The notes beneath the pieces were generated by a model that saw only the letters and a program-made list of their open reading frames with translations, was not told where the DNA came from and searched no databases. Both the position numbers and the translations under genes were made by a program. DNA of 7,904 nt, taken from the NCBI GenBank assembly GCA_945873875.1, contig CAMCER010000027.1, positions 1-7,904 on the forward strand, written 5' to 3'. Position 1 is the first letter of the stretch. Each line of letters opens with the position of its first letter. Source of the DNA: an uncultured Clostridia bacterium (GTDB lineage: Bacteria > Bacillota_A > Clostridia > Peptostreptococcales > Anaerovoracaceae). Of this stretch, positions 1-4,802 are shown in pieces.

Positions 1-84
1 TGCTGCTGCAAGACCCTGACCTATTCCAGGTCCGATAGTCGCAAGTCCGATCGCAAGTGCTGCTGCTAAAGCTACAAATCCCAT
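1..84 (-). CDS. atpE: ATP synthase Fo subunit c (N-terminal 28 residues, cut by window edge)
   Basis: Subunit c forms the membrane rotor ring of F1Fo ATP synthase and carries the coupling ion. Only the first 28 codons are present. The protein opens MGFVALAAALAIGLATIG and continues into the glycine-rich helix-1 motif GPGIGQG (residues 18-24), which packs neighbouring c subunits together. Gln23 occupies the position that is a Na+ ligand (Gln32) in Ilyobacter-type c rings, but the same Gln also occurs in cyanobacterial and chloroplast H+ rings. The carboxylate and its Ser/Thr neighbour in helix 2 lie outside the window, so ion specificity is open. The ATG start has a good SD (GAGGAG at 92-97). 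It follows atpB after an unusually long 115-nt spacer. Identity is firm from the motif and the position directly after atpB. Confidence 0.93.
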   Translation of the reverse strand, partial: MGFVALAAALAIGLATIGPGIGQGLAAA

Positions 85-199
85 AACTTTTCTCCTCGTG
101 TGAATGATAACAATAACTGATATATATTCCCCGCGGCATGTCCGAAAGCTCCGGGCCTTTGTCCCCCGTTTCGGGAAACTGCCGCGATAAAAAGCGTGT
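85..199 (-). other. folded atpB-atpE intergenic spacer
   Basis: This 115-nt gap inside the atp operon has no convincing ORF. Seen directly: a perfect 7-bp outer stem, CGCGGCA (132-138) with TGCCGCG (180-186). It encloses two small hairpins, CCCG-TTT-CGGG (165-175) and CCG/CGG (142-144 with 152-154), so the RNA can form a three-way junction. No T tract follows the stem on the minus strand, so it does not look like a terminator. Between the fold and the atpE start lies an AU-rich unstructured stretch (about 88-128) that carries the atpE SD. Inference: the fold could protect or punctuate the mRNA and leave an open loading site that favours high translation of the multicopy c subunit. Confidence 0.55.
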
Positions 200-862
200 T
201 TACAGATGTTCTGTCTCTGCTGCTTCTGTTATGTATATGGAAGCCAGCAGTGCGAACACCAGTGCCTGCACCAGACCCATGAGCACTCCCAGTATCTGCA
301 TGATCACAGGAAGCCCTATGGGCACCAGATCGAAGAACGATGCCGTTACTGTCTCTTCGCCGAATACGTTTCCGTAAAGCCTCAGCGTAAGTGAAACAGG
401 CCTTACCAGTTCTTCCAGCACCATGAGCGGGAAGAGGAAGGCGAAAGGCTTGAACAGATGCTTGAAGAAGCCCGGTCCGTGATGTTCTCTTATTCCGATA
501 GCCTGTGTAGCGACAAAAACTATGACCGCCATGGCCATAGTGCAGTTTATGGAACTCGTAGGCGCCGCAAGGCCCGGCACATGGCCGGCTGCGGGCAGAA
601 GTCCCGTATAATTTGAGATAAGTATGTAGATGAAAAGTGTTCCGACGAGAGGGAAGTATCTCTTACATGTTCTCTTCCCCATGATATCTTCGAAGAACCC
701 GTACAGTTTCTCGATGGCCATCTCCACCACGTTCTGAAGACCTGACGGTATGGTCTGGATGCGCCTTCCCGCAATGATCGCAAGGACACAGAGCACCACT
801 GTGATTATGATGCTTGTGAACATTCCGCTTGTTATCCCGATTGTTTCAAGGAATTTAGTCAC
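200..862 (-). CDS. atpB: ATP synthase Fo subunit a
   Basis: Subunit a is the membrane stator of F1Fo ATP synthase. It provides the two ion half-channels and the arginine that faces the c ring. The 220-residue protein is rich in hydrophobic helices and carries the family hallmarks in order: PTSSIN (101-106), LVRPVSLTLRLYGN (152-165) with the expected essential Arg161 (the E. coli Arg210 equivalent), and a C-terminal helix with Gln199 in GLVQALVFALL. The length suits a compact bacterial subunit a. The start codon is GTG at 862, chosen because a perfect AGGAGG lies at 872-877 with a 9-nt gap and the protein begins naturally MTKFLETIG. It lies 38 nt downstream of atpI and upstream of atpE, the usual Fo order. 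Ion specificity (H+ or Na+) cannot be read from this subunit alone. Confidence 0.96.
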   Translation of the reverse strand: MTKFLETIGITSGMFTSIIITVVLCVLAIIAGRRIQTIPSGLQNVVEMAIEKLYGFFEDIMGKRTCKRYFPLVGTLFIYILISNYTGLLPAAGHVPGLAAPTSSINCTMAMAVIVFVATQAIGIREHHGPGFFKHLFKPFAFLFPLMVLEELVRPVSLTLRLYGNVFGEETVTASFFDLVPIGLPVIMQILGVLMGLVQALVFALLASIYITEAAETEHL

Positions 863-900
863 TTATTCAGGCCTCCTGTATTCAAGTCGTTCCGGGATCA

Positions 901-1215
901 TCACCGGCCCGCCGTATTCTTTCCCTGTCTCAGGGCGAAGACTCTGTTGAGCACTCCCAGGGACACGGCTGTGCCGATCAGGCACGCTATCCCGTCAAAG
1001 GGCAGTCTGTCTCTGAGGATGAAAACCAGCACCAGAGCCCCTATATTCACGGCATAACTTACCATACTTCTTATATATATCTGCGATGCCTGCGCCGAAT
1101 AATCGCCGCTGGTCTCGTCTTTTTCTGTATATTTCCGCCAGATGAAAACATATTTCAGGAATGCGATCAGTGCGCCGAAAGCAAGTCCTGCAGCGGCTCC
1201 TGCCACATAAGTCAA
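901..1215 (-). CDS. atpI: putative ATP synthase subunit I (AtpI-like small membrane protein)
   Basis: A 104-residue membrane protein directly upstream of atpB, the place where atpI is normally found. About three hydrophobic segments are visible (roughly 2-26, 50-67 and 73-93). A charged, hydrophilic linker (about 27-45) follows the first, and the C-terminus is basic. AtpI proteins are poorly conserved and usually about 120 residues long with four helices; they assist c-ring assembly or stability. This call therefore rests mainly on location, size and topology. The start is a rare TTG at 1215, supported by a strong SD, GGGAGGTG, at 1223-1230 with a 7-nt gap. It begins only 17 nt after the comEB stop, so the two are almost certainly on one transcript. 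A shadow GTG start at 1225 in another frame overlaps the SD and was discarded. Confidence 0.65.
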   Translation of the reverse strand: MTYVAGAAAGLAFGALIAFLKYVFIWRKYTEKDETSGDYSAQASQIYIRSMVSYAVNIGALVLVFILRDRLPFDGIACLIGTAVSLGVLNRVFALRQGKNTAGR

Positions 1216-1232
1216 GCTGATGCACCTCCCGG

Positions 1233-1694
1233 CTATGCTTTGTCTGCGTCTTTCAGCATGACTATCTTCAGTCCTGCCTCTGCCAGCATCTGAACTGCGA
1301 ATTCATCCGGGTAGCCGTCTCTCACGACTATCCTCTCAATCCCCGCGTTTATGATCATCTTAGCGCAGATGATGCAGGGCTGATTGGTTATGTACATGGT
1401 GGCGCCTTCGATGCTCTGTGCCAGAGTTGCCGCCTGGATTATGGCGTTCTGCTCAGCATGCAGCGCTCTGCACAGCTCGTGCCGCTCTCCTGACGGTATG
1501 CCCATTCTTTCCCTCAGGCATCCTCCTGTCTCACTGCAGTGAGGCACTCCTTTAGGCGCTCCGTTATATCCTGTTGCGATGACATGTCTGTCCTGAACGA
1601 TGACTGCCCCTACCTGCCTCCTCAGACATGTGGATCTGGTGGCTGCGAGCTCTGCCATCTTCATGAAATATTCGTCCCAGCTTATCCTTTCCAT
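1233..1694 (-). CDS. comEB: dCMP deaminase family protein (ComEB-like)
   Basis: A zinc-dependent cytidine/deoxycytidylate deaminase-family enzyme, expected to convert dCMP to dUMP plus ammonia in the cytosol and so feed dTMP synthesis. The 153-residue protein has the complete catalytic signature: His79-Ala-Glu81 (zinc ligand and general-base Glu) and Pro106-Cys107-x-x-Cys110 (two zinc-ligand cysteines). The substrate-loop motif GYNGAPKG is at 42-49. Cysteines at 53, 59 and 75 in the insert before HAE resemble the extra metal-binding insert of dCMP deaminases. The ATG start at 1694 has GGAGG at 1699-1703. It is the first gene of the transcript that runs on into atpI-atpB-atpE; a dCMP deaminase gene next to the atp operon is a recurrent arrangement in Clostridia. 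The symbol follows the B. subtilis orthologue; a role in competence is not implied. Confidence 0.9.
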   Translation of the reverse strand: MERISWDEYFMKMAELAATRSTCLRRQVGAVIVQDRHVIATGYNGAPKGVPHCSETGGCLRERMGIPSGERHELCRALHAEQNAIIQAATLAQSIEGATMYITNQPCIICAKMIINAGIERIVVRDGYPDEFAVQMLAEAGLKIVMLKDADKA

Positions 1695-1727
1695 TTTTCC
1701 TCCGGATATCTATAATATTATGTCATC

Positions 1728-1755
1728 ATTATACCTTATATAAGGCTGAACTCAA
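1728..1755 (-). promoter_or_regulatory. sigma-A-type promoter of the comEB-atp operon
   Basis: A consensus -10 TATAAT (complement of 1728-1733) is preceded by TTGAGT (complement of 1750-1755) at a 16-bp spacing. Transcription should begin near 1721, about 27 nt before the comEB ATG. No other convincing promoter is seen between here and atpB, so this promoter probably serves the ATP synthase genes as well. Confidence 0.65.
1734..1745. promoter_or_regulatory. perfect 12-bp palindrome inside the comEB promoter
   Basis: CCTTATATAAGG is perfectly self-complementary. It fills most of the spacer between -35 and -10 and touches the -10 box, so a protein bound here would compete with RNA polymerase. 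It could also be a chance AT-rich palindrome; no matching regulator is identifiable in the window. Confidence 0.4.
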
Positions 1756-1786
1756 AATTTTCTGTTATTTATTTAACACAAATTTT
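1754..1786 (-). terminator. weak AT-rich hairpin after truA, possible terminator
   Basis: Downstream of the truA stop the sequence folds into an almost entirely AT hairpin: GTTA/TAAC next to a six-base loop (1768-1773), extended by AAAATTT and AAATTTT arms with one mismatch and a bulge. On the minus strand the stem ends in TTTT. There is no GC-rich core, so termination would be weak. No better terminator separates truA from the comEB promoter. Confidence 0.25.
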
Positions 1787-1791
1787 TTCAT

Positions 1792-2559
1792 TCAGTAATA
1801 TATCTGTTCAAGGTACAGTCCCTGCGGAGGCGCTGTATGTCCTGCAAGGGCCCGGTCTTTTGACTCAATGATCGTCTTCACCTTCTCCGGTGCCGTCTTT
1901 TCAAGACCTGCTTCCACCAGTGTCCCTGTGATTATCCTGACCATGTTGTATAAAAAGCCGTCGCCTGTGACACGGATATATACATATCCTTCATCAGCTT
2001 CTTCTATGGTTATGCTGCTGATGGTCCTCACTGTGGTCTCACGTTCCTGCCCGCCTGATGCCTGAAAGCAGACAAAATCATGAGTGCCTTCCATATATGA
2101 TGCGGCTTTTCGCATTTGTCCCAGGTCCAGTTTCTCCGGTATGTGATAACAGTAGTTCCTCTGGAAGACTTCCATCTGCGGCAGATTGAATATCTTATAC
2201 AGGTACGTCTTTCCTTTCGCGCTGAATCTGGCGTGGAAATCTTCATCAGCCTCAGCTGCTTCCGTTATCCTGACAGCACCTGCTGCCTCGCCCCACCGCT
2301 CTGATCCAAGCAGGTTATTGAGAGCGTATGCTATGCGGCCCGTGGGGATCCCGAAATCCCCTGAAAAACTGGCCTTCTGCCCGTATGCATGGACACCGGC
2401 ATCTGTGCGGCTGGTGCCGTTTATCTCTACCGGTGTCCCGCAGAGTATCCCTAAAGCCTCCTCTATCATTCCCTGGACAGTCAGGCAGTCCGGCTGCCTC
2501 TGCCACCCGTGGAATACAGAACCGTCATACTCTATTGTTATCACAATGTTTCTGTTCAT
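1792..2559 (-). CDS. truA: tRNA pseudouridine(38-40) synthase TruA
   Basis: TruA isomerises uridines 38, 39 and 40 in the anticodon arm of many tRNAs to pseudouridine. With the start at 2559 the protein is 255 residues, the usual TruA length. Landmarks are the N-terminal IEYDGSVFHGWQRQP (9-23), the catalytic motif SRTDAGVHA with Asp53, KGKTYLYKI (115-123), GDGFLYNMVRIITGTL (199-214) and the closing GHTAPPQGLYLEQI (240-253). The frame is open upstream to 2739, but the extra 60 residues do not resemble TruA and overlap a terminator and folded DNA, so I start at MNRNIVITIEYDG. Unlike the other genes with complete 5' ends here, there is no SD before this ATG. A promoter -10 box ends only 9 nt upstream, suggesting a leaderless or near-leaderless message. 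It appears monocistronic. Confidence 0.95.
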   Translation of the reverse strand: MNRNIVITIEYDGSVFHGWQRQPDCLTVQGMIEEALGILCGTPVEINGTSRTDAGVHAYGQKASFSGDFGIPTGRIAYALNNLLGSERWGEAAGAVRITEAAEADEDFHARFSAKGKTYLYKIFNLPQMEVFQRNYCYHIPEKLDLGQMRKAASYMEGTHDFVCFQASGGQERETTVRTISSITIEEADEGYVYIRVTGDGFLYNMVRIITGTLVEAGLEKTAPEKVKTIIESKDRALAGHTAPPQGLYLEQIYY

Positions 2560-2568
2560 TATGGTGTT

Positions 2569-2597
2569 ATTATAAACAAAGCGACGGCTAAGAGCAA
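2569..2597 (-). promoter_or_regulatory. truA promoter
   Basis: A perfect -10 TATAAT (complement of 2569-2574) is 17 bp downstream of TTGCTC (complement of 2592-2597). The predicted start site falls at about 2559-2562, at or within three bases of the truA ATG. The -35 half overlaps the stem of a 7-bp inverted repeat (2592-2608). Confidence 0.6.
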
Positions 2598-2608
2598 CCT
2601 TGTTGCTC
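2592..2608. repeat. 7-bp inverted repeat at the truA -35 region
   Basis: GAGCAAC and GTTGCTC are exact complements separated by CTT. There is no T tract, so it is not a terminator. Its overlap with the -35 box would suit an operator, or it may be incidental. Confidence 0.35.
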
Positions 2609-2651
2609 ATATAAAGTTTTTCTTTTTGAGACCGCTGCCGGCCGGAGCCGC

Positions 2652-2714
2652 ATGAAGCAAACGCAGATGGAGACATCTGAAGGCGTATGCCGACGCATGT
2701 AATGGAGGCTTCGT
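2652..2714. other. branched RNA-like fold between the ABC operon and truA
   Basis: Three nested complementary pairings are visible in 63 bases. A 7-bp closing stem joins 2652-2658 to 2708-2714 (core GAAGC/GCTTC). Inside it, CAGATG (2664-2669) pairs with CATCTG (2674-2679) across a GAGA loop, extended by ACG/CGT (2661-2663 with 2684-2686). A third hairpin is ATGC-CGAC-GCAT (2687-2698). Together they form a three-way junction. On the plus strand the GAGA is a GNRA tetraloop, and the terminator at 2721-2752 lies immediately downstream. This is what a small plus-strand RNA or a cis-regulatory RNA would look like, but I recognise no known riboswitch or RNA family, and no clear plus-strand promoter is seen. 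The element could instead be a dispersed intergenic repeat. Confidence 0.45.
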
Positions 2715-2720
2715 ATAACC

Positions 2721-2752
2721 AAAAGCAGGGACCGGACAAGGCCCCTGCTTTT
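2721..2752 (-). terminator. intrinsic terminator of the GntR/ABC operon, possibly bidirectional
   Basis: A perfect 10-bp stem, AAAAGCAGGG (2721-2730) with CCCTGCTTTT (2743-2752), encloses a 12-nt loop. On the minus strand it sits 30 nt after the permease stop and ends in TTTT. On the plus strand it is followed by a longer T-rich run (2751-2776), so it would work at least as well in that direction. That is notable because no plus-strand gene is present. Confidence 0.7.
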
Positions 2753-2782
2753 ATGATTTTTATTTCTTTTTTGTTTTTATGA

Positions 2783-3538
2783 CTACTGCAGGTTCAGCCT
2801 TTTCTTCACAAGTATCCAGGCGATGAACCAGTATACTGCAAGCAGCGCTGCTACAAGGCCTATGGCTGTGAACATAATTTGCTGATAATCGCTGAAGTTC
2901 ATGCCGTAATCCAGTATAAACTCAAACCGCAGCGGTGAGGATACTACGGCTTCTATGACTGAAAAGCCGATATATGCCAGGACAGCGCCTAAGGCTCTGT
3001 GGTTTGACCACTGGTGACCAAGGGCTATGGCTGCGTATATCTTGGCTGCCATTTCCGCGCAGGCGATTATCAGGAGCACTATGGTCATTATCACGCAGAA
3101 TGTACCCTGAGACCCGGTGAATCCCATTTTAAAAGGCTCAAGGATGTCTATATCTTTCAGATACAAGAAGCCGCCTTCCGCGCCCAGCAGGAGCAGCACT
3201 ACCGAAACTGCCCCGGTCAGGCCGCCCAGGACGATCCACAATGCCGCCGAAATGATCTTGCAGCTCACGTGGCTGCCGGCACTTACAGGCAGTGTCATCA
3301 TCAGATACCCTTCATTTCCCAGAAGATTTTTATAAAACCGCTGGATCAGTATTATCACAGTCATAAGCACCAGTGCTACTGAAGCTGCGATGAAGATCAG
3401 CAAGCTGACCCTTCCGATATACACATCCATCCGGAAAATGATCCCGAACAGAAAGGCTACGGCCATCATAAGCACATATATCAGAGGCAGGATCCGTCCG
3501 GTGGCTTTGAATTCATATTTGAAAAGTTTACCTAACAT
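2783..3538 (-). CDS. ABC transporter permease, six transmembrane segments
   Basis: Membrane half of the ABC transporter encoded with the preceding ATPase. The 251-residue protein opens MLGKLFKYEFKATGR, a start typical of ABC-2-like permeases in Clostridia, and has six hydrophobic segments at about 17-36, 44-66, 92-118, 146-172, 182-200 and 221-244, ending in a basic tail. The cytosolic loop 67-88 (RFYKNLLGNEGYLMMTLPVS) is characteristic of this uncharacterised permease family. No signal peptide or solute-binding partner is present, which suits an exporter or a sensing/immunity transporter rather than an importer. Its ATG overlaps the end of the ATPase gene by 7 nt and has its own SD, GGGAGGTG, at 3544-3551. 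The substrate is unknown; related GntR-linked cassettes respond to cell-envelope stress or peptide antibiotics, which is only an analogy here. Confidence 0.85.
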   Translation of the reverse strand: MLGKLFKYEFKATGRILPLIYVLMMAVAFLFGIIFRMDVYIGRVSLLIFIAASVALVLMTVIILIQRFYKNLLGNEGYLMMTLPVSAGSHVSCKIISAALWIVLGGLTGAVSVVLLLLGAEGGFLYLKDIDILEPFKMGFTGSQGTFCVIMTIVLLIIACAEMAAKIYAAIALGHQWSNHRALGAVLAYIGFSVIEAVVSSPLRFEFILDYGMNFSDYQQIMFTAIGLVAALLAVYWFIAWILVKKRLNLQ

Positions 3539-4227
3539 CTGAACACCTCCCTGAAAAGTCCGTCTACACTCTTTCCCTCATCTTCTCTGATCTCATCAGC
3601 GGATTTGTGAAGTACGATGTTTCCATGATCAATGAAGATCACGTCATCAAGCACTGCCTCCACATCAGCGATGAGATGCGTGGATATGACTACAGCAGCT
3701 TCCGGGTCGTAGTTGCTTATTATAGTCTTGAGTATGTAGTCCCTTGCTGCCGGATCCACGCCTGCGATAGGCTCATCCAGGAAGTAGATCTTCGCCCTCC
3801 TGCTCATAGTCAGTATCAGCTGGACTTTTTCCTTCGTTCCCTTTGACATCTTCTTCAGCCGCATCTTTTCCGACAGGCCCAGATCATCAAGCATCCCCCT
3901 TGCTCTTTCTTCATCGAAATCTTCAAAGAAATCTCCGTAGAATTCCAGCAGCTGCCTGACGTTCATGTATTCCGGCAGAAAATCCCTATCAGGCAGATAC
4001 GCGGTTATGGCCTTTGTCCTTTTTCCGGGAGCCATTCCGTCTATGAGTATCTTTCCCGATGTGGGCCTGAGAAGGCCGTTAGCCATCTTTATCAGAGTGG
4101 TCTTCCCGCTGCCGTTAGGCCCCAGGAGCCCTGCGATCTTCCCGCTTTCAAGAGAAATGCTTATGTTGTCCACAGCACAGAGACTGCCGTATTTCTTCGT
4201 AAGTCCCCTGCATTCTAAAATGCTCAT
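3532..4227 (-). CDS. ABC transporter ATP-binding protein
   Basis: Cytosolic nucleotide-binding subunit that powers the adjacent permease. The 231-residue protein has Walker A GPNGSGKT (36-43), a degenerate signature MSKGT in place of LSGGQ (127-131), Walker B IYFLDEP (147-153) with catalytic Glu152, D-loop GVDP (156-159) and H-loop His184 in STHL. Where most ABC ATPases have a Q-loop glutamine, the sequence reads YLPDRDFLPEYM (77-88), with Asp80 at that place. The ATG at 4227 shares the ATGA overlap with the gntR stop and has AGGAGG at 4235-4240. The 3' end overlaps the permease start. These overlaps indicate coupled translation of a GntR-ATPase-permease unit of the YtrA/YtrB type. Confidence 0.93.
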   Translation of the reverse strand: MSILECRGLTKKYGSLCAVDNISISLESGKIAGLLGPNGSGKTTLIKMANGLLRPTSGKILIDGMAPGKRTKAITAYLPDRDFLPEYMNVRQLLEFYGDFFEDFDEERARGMLDDLGLSEKMRLKKMSKGTKEKVQLILTMSRRAKIYFLDEPIAGVDPAARDYILKTIISNYDPEAAVVISTHLIADVEAVLDDVIFIDHGNIVLHKSADEIREDEGKSVDGLFREVFRC

Positions 4228-4592
4228 TTCCCGTCCTCCTTTATCTCTTTCTGAACAGCGCTTACTATTTCGTCTTCATTCATTCCCAGATCCTTCATCT
4301 TTGAGATCATTTCTCTGACAAAACCGCTGCTCAGACTATCCTTCAGTTCTTTCAACACTCTTTTATCCTCCGTAACGAACCTGCCCCGGGTCCGGTCACT
4401 TTTCAGTATCCCTTCTGCTTCCATCTGAGTATATGCTCTCTGCACCGTGTTGGGATTGACCCCGGCTTCCATGGCAAGCTCCCTTACAGGCGGCACCTGA
4501 GCTCCTGCCGGGTACACTCCCCGCAGTATCCTGAGCTTCATCTCTTCAGTTATCTGCAGATAGATAGGCGTTCCATCCTTAAACGGCCACAC
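4224..4592 (-). CDS. GntR-family transcriptional regulator, YtrA subfamily
   Basis: A small DNA-binding repressor. The 122-residue protein has the N-terminal winged helix-turn-helix of GntR proteins (about 8-73): PIYLQITEEMKLRIL, then PPVRELAMEAGVNPNTVQRAY as the HTH and a wing ending GRFV. It lacks the large ligand-binding domain of FadR or HutC types. The remaining roughly 45 residues are helical and charged, as in YtrA-type dimerisation tails. The start is GTG at 4592, the only in-frame start before an upstream stop, with AAGGGAG at 4601-4607. It is first in the operon and overlaps the ATPase gene by 4 nt. A perfect 12-bp inverted repeat over its promoter is the natural candidate for its own operator. 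The effector is unknown. Confidence 0.92.
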   Translation of the reverse strand: MWPFKDGTPIYLQITEEMKLRILRGVYPAGAQVPPVRELAMEAGVNPNTVQRAYTQMEAEGILKSDRTRGRFVTEDKRVLKELKDSLSSGFVREMISKMKDLGMNEDEIVSAVQKEIKEDGK

Positions 4593-4610
4593 AGCTTCAT
4601 CTCCCTTCGT

Positions 4611-4646
4611 TGTATTATTGTATTACTCACTTAGTACAATAATACA
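4611..4646. promoter_or_regulatory. 12-bp inverted repeat, likely GntR operator
   Basis: TGTATTATTGTA (4611-4622) and TACAATAATACA (4635-4646) are exact complements with a 12-bp spacer, so arm centres are 24 bp apart. One arm covers the -10 box of the gntR promoter and the other lies in the transcribed leader just before the SD. This arrangement fits repression by a dimer (or two dimers) of the regulator encoded immediately downstream. The AT-rich GTATTA/TAATAC half-sites are of the kind bound by YtrA-type GntR proteins. Confidence 0.75.
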
Positions 4647-4664
4647 GAGCCTTTGTTTTGTCAA
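4636..4664 (-). promoter_or_regulatory. promoter of the gntR-ABC operon
   Basis: A consensus -35 TTGACA (complement of 4659-4664) is 17 bp upstream of TATTGT (complement of 4636-4641), giving a predicted start near 4629 and a leader of about 37 nt. The -10 lies inside one arm of the inverted repeat. Confidence 0.7.
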
Positions 4665-4675
4665 TGCCTTTTTTC

Positions 4676-4710
4676 AAAAAAATGAAAGAGCTGCCTTCTC
4701 GGCAGCCCTT
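4676..4710 (-). terminator. intrinsic terminator of usp
   Basis: On the minus strand AAGGGCTGCC (4710-4701) pairs with GGCAGCTCTT (4695-4686) around a GAGAA loop, fully paired if one G-U is allowed, followed by TCA and seven Ts. This is a strong Rho-independent terminator. It ends just before the gntR promoter. Confidence 0.88.
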
Positions 4711-4715
4711 CCACA

Positions 4716-4758
4716 TAGCGATCCGGTCGCTACATCCTGCATATCCGTTCGCAGGATG
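4716..4758 (-). other. tandem hairpins in the usp 3' region
   Basis: Between the usp stop and its terminator there are two further perfect stems: CATCCTGC (4733-4740) with GCAGGATG (4751-4758), and TAGCGA (4716-4721) with TCGCTA (4727-4732). With the terminator this makes three consecutive hairpins in about 75 nt. They may stabilise the mRNA or form a 3'-UTR-derived small RNA; no known family is recognised. Confidence 0.4.
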
Positions 4759-4802
4759 ATCATAGTCTGTTTAAGCTTTCCTTCCTACAAAATATCCTTC
4801 TT

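Noticed and set aside
138..394. Two plus-strand small ORFs opposite the atpB end and spacer
   Set aside because: They lie antisense to conserved atpB sequence, lack SDs and have no plausible domain.
2616..2650. GC-rich stretch with CCGGCCGG considered as a second terminator upstream of truA
   Set aside because: It has no good stem-loop followed by a T tract on the minus strand; the downstream bases are A-rich, so it cannot act as an intrinsic terminator in that direction.
2560..2739. In-frame N-terminal extension of TruA by 60 residues
   Set aside because: TruA proteins begin at the equivalent of MNRNIVITIEYDG. The extension overlaps the upstream terminator, the folded element and the truA promoter, and it has no SD.
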